This document shows positions 17,267 to 29,429 of a stretch of DNA of 45,810 nt, in pieces. Each line of letters starts with the position of its first letter. The first letter of the stretch is position 1. Source of the DNA: Campylobacterales bacterium (GTDB taxonomy: Bacteria; Campylobacterota; Campylobacteria; Campylobacterales; Nitratiruptoraceae); the NCBI GenBank assembly GCA_027082175.1, contig JALWIX010000069.1:1-45810 (forward strand), in the 5' to 3' direction. The notes under the pieces were generated by a model, which saw only the letters and a program-made list of their open reading frames with translations, made no database searches and was not told the DNA's origin. Position numbers and translations under genes: made by a program.

Positions 17267-18573
17267 ATTCTACCAAACTCGCAAAAGATAGAAGTCCAGC
17301 TAGCATCATAAACATTACAAGATTGTGGTTTTGAAAAGTCATATCTATAAAAGAGCGGCTATTGAAACCAATGACTATAAAAAAAAGAATCAAACTTGGT
17401 ATTGAGTGATATTTTATATATCTTTTATATCCAAAATATATTAAAGATAATGAAAAAAGTATCCAAAAAATCGTTCCTATAATGCCGACACCGATTGCTA
17501 AATTGAGCAGTCCGCTATGAGGATGACCGTGTCCTTCTCCATATTTTTTCAAAAGCGCGTGTTTGTACGCTCTTCTACCAAAGCCTACTCCTAAAGGATT
17601 TTCAAGAAACAGCTCTGAAGCCACCTTTAGCTGGGCGGGTCTTAGGTAATTTGAGTCGTTTATAGGTTTTCCGTTTGGTAAAAGAGGTTTTTTATATTTT
17701 TTTCTATCTAGCCAGTATTTGTATTTTTCGGTTTGCAAAGCAATAGGGATAGTGTTAAATAGAGTTTGCCACCTTTTATCTGTTTTTATATTCATATATA
17801 AGACTGTAAAGCCACCGATAAAAATTGATATGAAAATGGCTATAGCGGCTTTTTTGTTTTCCATGTTATTTATAAAAAATAGTCCAAGAGCAAATGTTAA
17901 AAATAGAAAAGTTATAGCACCCAATCTAGTTCCTACCACATAAATTGAAAAAATTGTCATTAAAGTTATTAAAAAAAGTAAGGTTATTTATAAGTATAAG
18001 TTTCTTTTTATGTATAATTCTTACGTAAATCTCAATCAAAACGAAAATCACAAAGGTATTTATCATAAAACTATTTTCATCTCTGGCTCTCGTTAATCCT
18101 CCTAACATTGTAGGAATTTTTCCAGTTTTAAAAAATGTGATAAGCGCCGATAAGTCGGTATATAATACATGAATAAACATTGCAAAAAAAATCACGGTAA
18201 AAATATTTTTTGGTTTTAAAAGAGTGGTTTTTTTTGTTGAAAAAGCGCATAATCCTATAATAAAAGCCGTTAAACTAAGTAGCCATTGACTTCTAAACTC
18301 ATTAAGCGCGTAATAAGTATAATCAGTAAACAAGATTGCTTGGATTGGAATCCATATAGTAAATAGAGCTATAAAAATGATTGCAATTTTTAATATTTTA
18401 TTGTTTATGGCTTTTTTTATGTTGTTTCTATTTAGATATATTGTCGAAATCAGTAAGGTTATCAATAATACGTTTCTAATAACGGTAGTTTTTTCAATAG
18501 GATAAATAAAAAAAAGTATTCCTAGCGCTATCAATATAAAAGTTTCTAGCTTTTTATCCGTTAAAGTTGCCAT
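17253..18573 (-). pseudogene. waaL: O-antigen ligase (WaaL, Wzy_C-type) split into two ORFs by a frameshift at a T7 tract
   Basis: ORFs 17926-18573 and 17253-17960 overlap out of frame; removing one T from the minus-strand T7 (17971-17977) joins ...NNLTF-LITLMTIFSIYVVGTRLG...NPLGVGFGRRAYKHA...GHPHSGLLNL. Confidence 0.8.
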
Positions 18574-19888
18574 CCATCACCTTTTTGATTTTCTCTTTCC
18601 ACTTTTTTACATCGGATGGTTTTATAGTTTTATTATAGACTCTAAGTTTTTCTTTGTGCTTTTTAGGGAAAATTTTTGCTTTTGTCAAAGAGAAGGGATT
18701 ATAGTTGTAAGGTAGATTTAGTTTTTCAAAAAAGAGCAGTTTTTTCCCTTTTCTTTGATGTTTTTTATCTATCTTTCTAAAATCTGGTTCAATTCTTTCG
18801 ACGGCTTTTTTGATGATATTGGCGAGTTTTTTTGAAGAGTCGCCTTTTGGATCTGCACACCATTTTTTTAGGTGCTCTTTTCTAAGAGGCTCAAACTCTT
18901 TTTCCCTTTCCTTTTTTAAAGCTTTCTGTATCGTTTCATCTAGTAGTTTTGGATCTTCGCAGGTTAAACTCATTTTGCTTAAAAACTCATGAAAAAAAAC
19001 AGGATGTTTTGTTAATATAAGCTCGATAGTAGGCTTTTTAGCGATCCAACTCTCAAGGGTAGTAGTACACGTTTCGCAAGCTATCTCTACATCACACTGT
19101 GGTATTAGCTCCCAGATATGGCTTTTTGTATCAAGTTTTACTTTTTCTTTTAGAACTTTGTCTAACTTTTCGTACCATTTTTGATATATATCAGTTTCTT
19201 CTCCAGGATGAGGTTTTAAGATGATATTGTATTTATTAAGTGAAACTAGGGTGTTTAAAAAGTTAAAAAAGAGCTTTCTTGATTTGTGGTTAGTTTTTAT
19301 GAGTTCCCAGTAGTTGCTATAAGATGAGATTCTTCCTTTCCAAGGTGCAAAAAGTTTTTCGGCTATTTTTGGATCTTTTTCCAAAAATTGAGCAAAAACG
19401 AAATTGGTACAAACAAGTATGGTAGGCGTAGGAGAAGTTTTTTTAGGTTTTAGAGGTTCAAAGTAAAAATCAAACCTAGGAACTCCCACTATCTCTATAT
19501 TTTTGATAGAACCGCTATTGCCTTTTTTTAGGGCCTCTTTGTGGGCCTCGTTCCACACAAAAAAGTAATCTACATGAGCATTATTGTGAAATTTTGAGGC
19601 GTTAAACTCTAAAACCTCTTTGTTATACAAGATGCCTTCGTTCGGTAACACTCCTACAAGTACTCCCATATCTCGAAGTTCTTGAGAGTATTTTACAAGG
19701 TGGGAACCTAATAGGTGGTTAAATATGATCATATGCGGTTTTCTAGCGTATAAACATCCTCTCCAAGCTTCAAGAGGCTCCAAATAGCATTCAATTCCCA
19801 TTTTTTCTAAATGATAAGCTATTAAAGCGGCGCCGGGAAGATCCCTTTTTTTATTGTCTACAAGTATTACTACCCTCTTTTTGTCCAA
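18554..19888 (-). CDS. Surface-carbohydrate biosynthesis protein (possible CDP-glycerol glycerophosphotransferase-like fold)
   Basis: 444 aa; LVDNKKRDLPGAALIAYHLEKMGIECYLEPLEAW... and ILKPHPGEE...; in a glycan gene context. Confidence 0.55.
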   Translation of the reverse strand: MDKKRVVILVDNKKRDLPGAALIAYHLEKMGIECYLEPLEAWRGCLYARKPHMIIFNHLLGSHLVKYSQELRDMGVLVGVLPNEGILYNKEVLEFNASKFHNNAHVDYFFVWNEAHKEALKKGNSGSIKNIEIVGVPRFDFYFEPLKPKKTSPTPTILVCTNFVFAQFLEKDPKIAEKLFAPWKGRISSYSNYWELIKTNHKSRKLFFNFLNTLVSLNKYNIILKPHPGEETDIYQKWYEKLDKVLKEKVKLDTKSHIWELIPQCDVEIACETCTTTLESWIAKKPTIELILTKHPVFFHEFLSKMSLTCEDPKLLDETIQKALKKEREKEFEPLRKEHLKKWCADPKGDSSKKLANIIKKAVERIEPDFRKIDKKHQRKGKKLLFFEKLNLPYNYNPFSLTKAKIFPKKHKEKLRVYNKTIKPSDVKKWKEKIKKVMDGNFNG

Positions 19889-20940
19889 TTTAAAACCTTC
19901 AAGTATATATCCAGCAATTTAGCAACGTTGGTATCAGAAAAAATTTTTTTGATCTTTTTTTGAATTTTATCTAAATTTGTCTCTATTTTATCCCAATTTG
20001 TATATAAATGTTCTAGTTTTTTATAAAGTTCCTCAATATTTGGTTCAAACAAAAACTCCTCATCTAAAAGTTTTGCTACAACACCTCTTTTGCTAGATAA
20101 AAGCAAAACACCGGCGGCTAGGACTTCTAAGTTTGCAAGTCCAAAACTCTCATACTTTGAAGGAGAGATTACTAGATCGAAATCTCTTGCGCTTAAAGCT
20201 AGATTTTTAAATTTTTCGTTAAAAACGAGTTTGATATTTTCGATTTTTTCCTTTGTATTGGATGTTGGCTTTCCGGTAAAGTGAACCTCTTCAACAACGG
20301 CGGGATAAATTTTTGCAAATTTTTTTATGGCTTCAATCGCTATATGCCAGCCTTTATTAGGATGAGGATTACCGATAACTAAAATCTTTTTAGGAAAATT
20401 TCTACTCTTAGGTTTTGGAGTATAAAATTCGTCATTGTTTAAAAAATCGTAAACTATTTCGACATCTCCTTTATAAAAACTATTTATCTCTTCTCTTAAT
20501 TGATCGCTAACTGCTATTTTGATGTCGTTTTTCTCGCATCTATATTTGTAAAAATCTTTTTCTTTCATTAATGCGCTTCTAAAAAAAACGGCGCTTTTAC
20601 ATCCGTATAGTCCGGAAAGTTCAAGCGTCAATAGATTTTCTATATATTCGTTAGCTTGGATAATATCTGGCGAAAAGTCGAGTTTTTCCAATCTTTTTTT
20701 AATTCTTTTTGCCCAAGTTCTATTTTGATATATTCTAGCGGTTAGCGATCTAGAAGAAGGAAAATTTTCTACTAAAACTTTTATATGGTTATACTTTTTT
20801 AGTTCTTGAGTAAGCCATCCTTTTTCGGATGTAATTACGACGATAAAGTGTTTTTGCATTTTTTGATTTGTAACAAGTCTTTTTAAAGCGTGTTGTGCGC
20901 CAGCTTTTGAAGCTCTATTTTGTATATAGACTATATTCAT
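19870..20940 (-). CDS. GT4-family glycosyltransferase
   Basis: VIGNPHPNKGWHIAIEAIKKF, SPSKYESFGLANLEVLAAG. Confidence 0.83.
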   Translation of the reverse strand: MNIVYIQNRASKAGAQHALKRLVTNQKMQKHFIVVITSEKGWLTQELKKYNHIKVLVENFPSSRSLTARIYQNRTWAKRIKKRLEKLDFSPDIIQANEYIENLLTLELSGLYGCKSAVFFRSALMKEKDFYKYRCEKNDIKIAVSDQLREEINSFYKGDVEIVYDFLNNDEFYTPKPKSRNFPKKILVIGNPHPNKGWHIAIEAIKKFAKIYPAVVEEVHFTGKPTSNTKEKIENIKLVFNEKFKNLALSARDFDLVISPSKYESFGLANLEVLAAGVLLLSSKRGVVAKLLDEEFLFEPNIEELYKKLEHLYTNWDKIETNLDKIQKKIKKIFSDTNVAKLLDIYLKVLNWTKRG

Positions 20941-21965
20941 GCTATTTCTAGATTTTCTATAGCTTTTATGACGTTTTCAATTTTGATATCTTGCATACAA
21001 GGTAGCATTTTTGATTTGTCGCAGACAAAATTTCGTGTCAATTTACAAGGACAATTGCCAAGTACCAGTTCGTGTTTTACTCTCCAAGGATGCCAACTCC
21101 ATTCGTCGCTTGGTCCAAAAAGCGCGACTACCGGAGTTTGAACCGCCGCGGCTATATGCATAGCCACCGTATCTACTCCTAAAAAAAGCTTTGCGTTTTC
21201 TATCAAAAAAGCCAATTCTTTTAGGGTTGTCTTTCCTTCGGTGGTTTTGGCGTTTTTTAAATTTGATACGATTTCTTTGGCTTTTTGTATCTCTTTTTTA
21301 TCGGGGCCGCACGTAACCAATACTTTTAAACCTCTATTTTCCAAATATTTTGCAACTTCTCTCCATCTATTCAAATCCCACTCTTTATAGCTCCATCTGC
21401 TGGTTGGATGAATAACTGCATAGTTTACCTCTTCAAGATCAAATCTTTTCAATACTTCTTTATTAACATTTTTAGTATTGATATATAAATGTCCCGGTTC
21501 TCCCTCTTTTTTCAAAATCTCCTGAACCGTTTTAAAATCTTTATATACTTGATGAGTTTTGCCCCAAGCAAAATTGGAAAAATCTGTAAAGAGATATTTT
21601 TTAAATCCCAGGTTTGCATGCCAAGAGTTTATCCCTCTTCTTTTCGCAAAAGATAAAAGGATTATCAATTTTGCTCTATCCGAGTTTGATAGATCAAAAG
21701 CGTAGTCGTATCTTTTAAAAAATATAGATTTAAAAAGTTTTAAAAATTCCGTTATAGAACTTTTAAGCCTTCTCTCTTTTTTTTCCGGCCTAGCTATAGT
21801 GATGATGTTGTCTATATATTCGTTGTCTTCCAATACCCCTTCACACCCTTTTCTAACTACCACGTCAACGATGGAGTTTGGAAAATTTTCTTTAATATAC
21901 CTGATAGTTGGAGTCATAATAAGCGTATCGCCGATGTGATTCAGTTTTATTAGTAGGAACTTCAC
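20937..21965 (-). CDS. GT9 heptosyltransferase (RfaQ-like)
   Basis: LIKLNHIGDTLIMTPTIRYIK, VIHPTSRWSYKEWD, GVDTVAMHIAAAVQTPVVALFGPSDEWSW. Confidence 0.85.
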   Translation of the reverse strand: MKFLLIKLNHIGDTLIMTPTIRYIKENFPNSIVDVVVRKGCEGVLEDNEYIDNIITIARPEKKERRLKSSITEFLKLFKSIFFKRYDYAFDLSNSDRAKLIILLSFAKRRGINSWHANLGFKKYLFTDFSNFAWGKTHQVYKDFKTVQEILKKEGEPGHLYINTKNVNKEVLKRFDLEEVNYAVIHPTSRWSYKEWDLNRWREVAKYLENRGLKVLVTCGPDKKEIQKAKEIVSNLKNAKTTEGKTTLKELAFLIENAKLFLGVDTVAMHIAAAVQTPVVALFGPSDEWSWHPWRVKHELVLGNCPCKLTRNFVCDKSKMLPCMQDIKIENVIKAIENLEIA

Positions 21966-21989
21966 TAAATCCTCTGATAACTTTTTTGT

Positions 21990-21995
21990 TATAAT
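21990..21995 (+). promoter_or_regulatory. Candidate -10 (TATAAT) for the 22043/pse operon
   Basis: tttttgtTATAATac in a divergent intergenic region. Confidence 0.45.
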
Positions 21996-22042
21996 ACAAT
22001 ATTTTTTTATTTTAACAAAGGTTATTTTAAAAGGTTGATTTT

Positions 22043-22906
22043 GTGGTTAAACCAAAAGTTGCATTCGCGACACATGCTTATTACAAAGATTGGAGAGTAG
22101 TATTAAATCCTAAAAGGTTTGAAACTGTTTTAAAAAGTCATAAATACGATTTTGATCAAGTTATTGTGGTAATTAATAATATTTATAAAGGTGATCAAAA
22201 AAAAGTTTTAAAATATGCGGAAAATCTTTTAAAAACAGGACTTGTAACAGATATTTTAGTCAGTGAAAAGTATTTAACGAAATCTGTTTTGACAGATTTT
22301 AATATCGATTTTGATTTTTTTTGGAAAAATAATCCATATTTTTCATCCGCACAGTTGAGTGCTTTACATTATCTTAGAGAAAAAGTTGATTTTGTTTTAC
22401 ATATGTCAGGCGATGTTTGGCTCCAAAAATGCGGGGAATGGATAGCCGGAGCGATGAAAAAGTTGGAAGAAGATGAAAATATGATAGGTTTTAACATTTG
22501 TAGAAATATCTACATAGACAAATATCCTATTTGGGCACATAGTGAAAATGATAATTTCTGGATAAGTAATGGAGAGTTAAAAAAAGGTGGAGAAAGACGA
22601 GGGTTTGGTTTAAGCGATCTAGCTTATGTTTTAAAAACTAAACCAAAAATTTATTATGATTTCAGTTTTAGCAAAAAAGAGCTTTATAAATATAATAATT
22701 TTTGGCCATCTTATGCAAGACCTTGTTTTGAGATGTATATAAGAGCGTTTTTAGATAAATATAGTCTTAATTATGGGGCTTTAAAACCTAAAAACGAAGT
22801 ACCTGTAACAAAGCATAAAAATTTTAGCAGTTTTCAGCTAAAAAATCTTTTTTATCTGTATGCAGGTTTTTATACTAATGGAAAATATGCTCCAAAATGT
22901 AAATAA
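22043..22906 (+). CDS. Uncharacterised protein, possible glycosyltransferase, first gene upstream of pseB (GTG start)
   Basis: 287-aa ORF, soluble; VDFVLHMSGDVWLQKCGEWI is reminiscent of GT-A folds; no confident family. Confidence 0.6.
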   Translation: MVKPKVAFATHAYYKDWRVVLNPKRFETVLKSHKYDFDQVIVVINNIYKGDQKKVLKYAENLLKTGLVTDILVSEKYLTKSVLTDFNIDFDFFWKNNPYFSSAQLSALHYLREKVDFVLHMSGDVWLQKCGEWIAGAMKKLEEDENMIGFNICRNIYIDKYPIWAHSENDNFWISNGELKKGGERRGFGLSDLAYVLKTKPKIYYDFSFSKKELYKYNNFWPSYARPCFEMYIRAFLDKYSLNYGALKPKNEVPVTKHKNFSSFQLKNLFYLYAGFYTNGKYAPKCK

Positions 22907-22917
22907 AAGGAGATTAA

Positions 22918-25074
<2,157 letters not shown>

Positions 25075-25091
<17 letters not shown>

Positions 25092-25815
25092 TCTTTTTGT
25101 CATTATTCAGGCTAGAATGACATCTACCAGGCTTCCTGGGAAGGTTATGTTGCCTCTTTGCGGCAAAACTGTATTGGAGGTAATGTTAGATAGATTAGAT
25201 AGATTTGCAAAAAACATCATCATAGCTACTACCGACGACGGAAGCGAAAAACCTATAATTGAGCTTTGTGAAAAAAAAAGATTGCGATTTTTTAGAGGAG
25301 ATACAAACAACGTACTAGATAGATACTATAAAACTGCCGCTTTTTTCGGTGCTAAAGAAGGTGATACGATAGTTAGGCTCACTTCGGACTGTCCCTTAAT
25401 CGATCAAGAGATTTTGCAAAAAATGTTGGATGAGTTTAAAAAAAGCGAATGTGACTATCTCTCAAATACTATAACAAGAACCTTTCCAAGAGGACTCGAT
25501 ATAGAGATTTTCAGTTTTGAAGCGCTAAAAAGAGCTTATGAAAATGCAAAAACGGAGTTTGAAAAAGAGCATGTGACTACTTACATTCACACTACCCATA
25601 AAGATGAGTTTATGATTTGTCAATATAAAGATAAGGAGGATAATTCAAAATATCGTCTTACTTTGGATGAAGATGCCGATTATGAAGCAATAAAAGAGAT
25701 ATATAAACTTTTAAAGTGTAAGAGGGATTTTAGTTATGAGGAATTGATAGATATATTGGAAAAAAATCTCTACTTATACGAAATTAACAAAGATGTAGAA
25801 CAAAAAAAGGTATGA
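25075..25815 (+). CDS. SpsF-type cytidylyltransferase, likely the CMP-pseudaminic acid synthetase of this operon
   Basis: VIIQARMTSTRLPGKVMLPLCGKTVLEVMLDRL; located between pseC and pseGH. Confidence 0.78.
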
Positions 25816-27287
25816 AAAAAATTTTAGTTAGAGCGGATAGCTCAAAAGAGATAGGAACCGGGCATATAACAAGAACTCTTGTTTTGGCAAAAGAGCTAAA
25901 AAAAAATGGTTTTGATGTAATATATATAGTAAAAAATCTGCCCGGAAATATAAATTTTAAGATAAAAAAGGCCGGATTTAAAAAAATTGAACTTAAAAGT
26001 ATAGATAAATATAGCGAAATTAAAGAGGTAATGAGCATTATACAAGAGCAAGACGCATCTTTTATAGTGTTTGATCATTATGGAATTGATGAAGATTACG
26101 AAAAAGAGATAAAAAAGAGCGGCGTAAAGATATTTGTTATCGATGATCTGTATAAGAAACACCATTGCGATATATTGTTAAATCAAAATATTTACGCAAA
26201 AAAAGAGGATTATAAAGGACTAGTGCCAAAGGAGTGCGACCTTCTTTGCGGGATTGAGTTTGCGCTTATAAGAGATGAATTCAAAAGAATTAAAAATATA
26301 AAAAAATCAAAATTTGATAAGGAAGATAAGAGGGTTTTAGTTACTCTTGGCGGAGCCGATCCAAAAAACGTGACTTTTGAAGTTATGAAAGCTTTGGACG
26401 AGATTGAATATAATTTTTTTGAAGCGGATATTGTTGTTGGCGCCGCAAACAAGTATCTAAAAGAGCTTCAAGATTTTGCGAAAAATAGCGAAAAAAGATT
26501 TAATATTGTTGTAGATGCCAAAAATATGGCTGAGCTTATGAATATATCTGATATAGGGATTATATCTTGCGGAACCACAAGTATAGAAGCTCTATATATG
26601 AAACTCCCTTTTATAGCTTTGCAATTAGCGGATAATCAAAAGAGAATTTTTGAGTATCTTACCAGAAATGGCTTTGCTATCGGTGCAAAAAACTGTAAGA
26701 ATGAGATAAAAAACGCTTTTTTAAATCTTGCAAATGATGAAGAAACGAGAAAATTTTTGATAGAAAAGATGAAAAGTCTCTCTATAGGAAGAGTCGATAA
26801 AGTTACAAAGAGAATAATCTGCAAAATATATGAAGAGTTTTATATCAGAAAAGCCAAAAAACAGGATATGAAAAAAATTTTTGATATCTCTAACGATGAA
26901 GAGGTTAGAAGAAACTCTTTCAACAGTGAAAAAATAGTTTTTGATGACCATCAAAAGTGGTTTTTGAGTAAGTTAAAAGATAGAAATAGTCTGTTTTTAG
27001 TTGCGCAAAAAGGCGATGAGGTCTTTGCCCAAGTAAGATTTGAAAAAGAGAATATAGGCTATATTATAAGCATATCTTTATCCTCTAAAGTCAGAGGATG
27101 CGGATTGGGAGTAAAAATTTTGCAAAAGAGTTTAGAATATTTCAAGGAAAAAATAGGCGATGAGGTAATTTACGCCTATATAAAAAAAGAGAATAGTCCT
27201 TCTATAAAAATATTTGAAAAAATCGGTTTTAAAAAAGAAAAAGAGATTTTATATAAAAATATTCCTACTTACATTTTTAAAAGGTAA
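25812..27287 (+). CDS. pseG: Fused PseG (UDP-sugar hydrolase) - PseH (N-acetyltransferase)
   Basis: N-terminus KILVRADSSKEIGTGHITRTLVLAKEL plus TLGGADPKNVT (PseG); C-terminus IRKAKKQDMKKIFDISNDEEVRRNSF...GCGLGVKILQKSLEYF (GNAT/PseH). Confidence 0.88.
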   Translation: MKKILVRADSSKEIGTGHITRTLVLAKELKKNGFDVIYIVKNLPGNINFKIKKAGFKKIELKSIDKYSEIKEVMSIIQEQDASFIVFDHYGIDEDYEKEIKKSGVKIFVIDDLYKKHHCDILLNQNIYAKKEDYKGLVPKECDLLCGIEFALIRDEFKRIKNIKKSKFDKEDKRVLVTLGGADPKNVTFEVMKALDEIEYNFFEADIVVGAANKYLKELQDFAKNSEKRFNIVVDAKNMAELMNISDIGIISCGTTSIEALYMKLPFIALQLADNQKRIFEYLTRNGFAIGAKNCKNEIKNAFLNLANDEETRKFLIEKMKSLSIGRVDKVTKRIICKIYEEFYIRKAKKQDMKKIFDISNDEEVRRNSFNSEKIVFDDHQKWFLSKLKDRNSLFLVAQKGDEVFAQVRFEKENIGYIISISLSSKVRGCGLGVKILQKSLEYFKEKIGDEVIYAYIKKENSPSIKIFEKIGFKKEKEILYKNIPTYIFKR

Positions 27288-27291
27288 AAAG

Positions 27292-28335
27292 ATGATTAAA
27301 ATAGGTTCTAAAACCATCTCAAATAATAGTCCGGTATATATAATCGCAGAAGTTTCGGCAAATCATAACCAAGATTTTGAAATAGCCAAAGAGATGATAA
27401 AGGCCGCAAAAGATGCGGGGGCGGATGCGGTAAAGCTTCAGACTTATACTCCTGATACGATTACTTTAAAATGCGATAATGAGTATTTTCAGATAAAACA
27501 AGGTACCATCTGGGACGGCAAAACTTTATACGAACTGTATGAGGAAGCGTACACTCCTTGGGAGTGGCAACCAAAACTTAAAAGTTACGCAGACTATATA
27601 GGAATCGATCTTTTCTCTTCACCTTTTGATAAAAGCGCGGTAGATTTTCTTGAAAAGATGGATGTGCCGGCTTATAAAATTGCCTCTTTTGAGATAACGG
27701 ATATTCCTTTGATAGAATATGCGGCTTCAAAAGGAAAACCTATGATTATATCTACGGGAATTGCGACTCTTTGCGATATTGAAGAGGCGGTGAATGCTTG
27801 TAGAAGAGTCGGCAATGAACAGATCATACTTCTTAAATGCACATCTGCTTATCCGGCGCCATTAGAAGATGCAAACTTAAGAACAATTCCCAATCTATCC
27901 GAGACTTTTGGCGTAATAGCTGGATTTTCCGATCACACTTTAGGTATTACCGCTCCCGTTGCAGCCGTGACTTTGGGCGCTAAAGTTATAGAAAAACACT
28001 TTATTTTGGATAAAAGTTTAGGTGGTCCCGATGCCGCATTTAGTTTAGACATAAATGAATTCAAAGAGATGGTAAAGGCTGTTAGAGATACTGAAAAACT
28101 TCTTGGAAGAGTCGACTACGCTATGAACGAAAAGAAAAGGAAGAGCAGGGAGTTTTCAAGAAGCCTTTTTGTGGTTAAAGATATTAAAAAAGGCGAAATT
28201 TTGACTGAGAAGAACGTTCGTTCCGTTAGACCCGGTTTCGGTCTTCATCCAAAATATCTTAAAGATATTTTAGGTAAAAAAGCAACAGTCGATCTAAAAC
28301 GGGGAACGCCTCTTAAATGGGAGCATATTAGTTAA
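27292..28335 (+). CDS. pseI: Pseudaminic acid synthase
   Basis: YIIAEVSANHNQDFEIAKEMIKAAKDAGADAVKLQTYTPDTIT, SAF domain at C-terminus; start 27292 preferred because 27214 lies inside pseGH. Confidence 0.93.
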   Translation: MIKIGSKTISNNSPVYIIAEVSANHNQDFEIAKEMIKAAKDAGADAVKLQTYTPDTITLKCDNEYFQIKQGTIWDGKTLYELYEEAYTPWEWQPKLKSYADYIGIDLFSSPFDKSAVDFLEKMDVPAYKIASFEITDIPLIEYAASKGKPMIISTGIATLCDIEEAVNACRRVGNEQIILLKCTSAYPAPLEDANLRTIPNLSETFGVIAGFSDHTLGITAPVAAVTLGAKVIEKHFILDKSLGGPDAAFSLDINEFKEMVKAVRDTEKLLGRVDYAMNEKKRKSREFSRSLFVVKDIKKGEILTEKNVRSVRPGFGLHPKYLKDILGKKATVDLKRGTPLKWEHIS

Positions 28336-29413
28336 GCAGATTTTGGTAAATATATAAGATTTTGTCTGCCATTACTTTTTTTGAAAAATTTTTTACGACA
28401 AAATCCCTAGCTTTGAGGGAGTAGTTTTCTCTAAGCTCGGGATTTTGTATCAATTTATCCACACTTTCAACCAAATTTTTCATATTTTTGGGCTCAACTA
28501 GCATAAAGTTTTCATCGCGCCACAAATCTTTTACACTGCCCACATCTGTAGCCACAACGGGCAATCTCATCATAAGAGCCTGCATAACCGATTGGGGAAC
28601 GCCCTCGTTTGAATCGGAAGTAAGAGTAAAGATATCTAGAGCCGAGAGGAATTTTGCCGGCTCATTTATATGACCCAATATTTTGACTTTTTTTTCAAGT
28701 TTGAAATCTTTTACCAATTTTTTAATGCTTTCTTTTCTTGGACCGTCACCCGCTATCAAAAAAACTGTGTTTGGATGTTTTTTTGATATCTCTTTTGCCA
28801 TTTCTAAAAAGAGGTCATGCCTTTTAAAACCTCTTAAAACCGCTAAGATTCCTATGGCGATTTTGTCTTTTTCTATACCGAAAAGTTCTCTGTTTTTTTC
28901 TCTGTCCTGTTTTGAAGGATCAAAAATCTCTTCGTCTATACCTGTTGGAATAGATTCTATTTTTTGTGGCTTTATACGGTTGTAACGGATCATATCCTCT
29001 TTTACGCTTTCCCCTGTAGTGATGATAAAATCGGCTATCTCATTGATGAAGTTTAATCTTGAAGGATTGATTTTGTTTGATAAATGTCTGGTTCTGATAA
29101 ATTTTACTCCGGATATTTTAGCCGCAAATCCTCCCACCCAGGTATCTTTTCCGCTGTGGGTATTTACTATATCGATATTTTCTTCTTTTATGATTTTAAC
29201 TAAACCAAATAGAGTCTTTAAGTCTGCGTTTCCTTTGAAAGGAAGCGTATGGACTTTAAACCCTTTTTTTAAAGCCTCCTTTTTTATTTTGGCATAATCT
29301 CGACAAGCAAGTTGAAGCTCCACTCCTTTTTCACGCAGAGTCTCCATTTCTGAAATGATTCTTATTTCTTGTCCGCCCCAGCCATCCGACCATTCAGTAT
29401 GTAGTATTTTCAT
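28328..29413 (-). CDS. GT4-family glycosyltransferase
   Basis: EWSDGWGGQEIRIISEMETL, ILAVLRGFKRHDLFLEMA, TLTSDSNEGVPQSVMQALM. Confidence 0.85.
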   Translation of the reverse strand: MKILHTEWSDGWGGQEIRIISEMETLREKGVELQLACRDYAKIKKEALKKGFKVHTLPFKGNADLKTLFGLVKIIKEENIDIVNTHSGKDTWVGGFAAKISGVKFIRTRHLSNKINPSRLNFINEIADFIITTGESVKEDMIRYNRIKPQKIESIPTGIDEEIFDPSKQDREKNRELFGIEKDKIAIGILAVLRGFKRHDLFLEMAKEISKKHPNTVFLIAGDGPRKESIKKLVKDFKLEKKVKILGHINEPAKFLSALDIFTLTSDSNEGVPQSVMQALMMRLPVVATDVGSVKDLWRDENFMLVEPKNMKNLVESVDKLIQNPELRENYSLKARDFVVKNFSKKVMADKILYIYQNLLN

Positions 29414-29429
29414 CTTTTTATATTTGCCT

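Noticed and set aside
25898-25906. A9 tract in pseGH (also A9 in pseF-like 25271-25279 and in prmA 39705-39713) as phase-variation sites
   Set aside because: Frames are intact and such A-runs are common in this AT-rich, Lys-rich sequence; no evidence of switching.
27214-27291. N-terminal extension of pseI
   Set aside because: Lys-rich stretch overlapping pseGH; family start is MIKIGSKTI at 27292.
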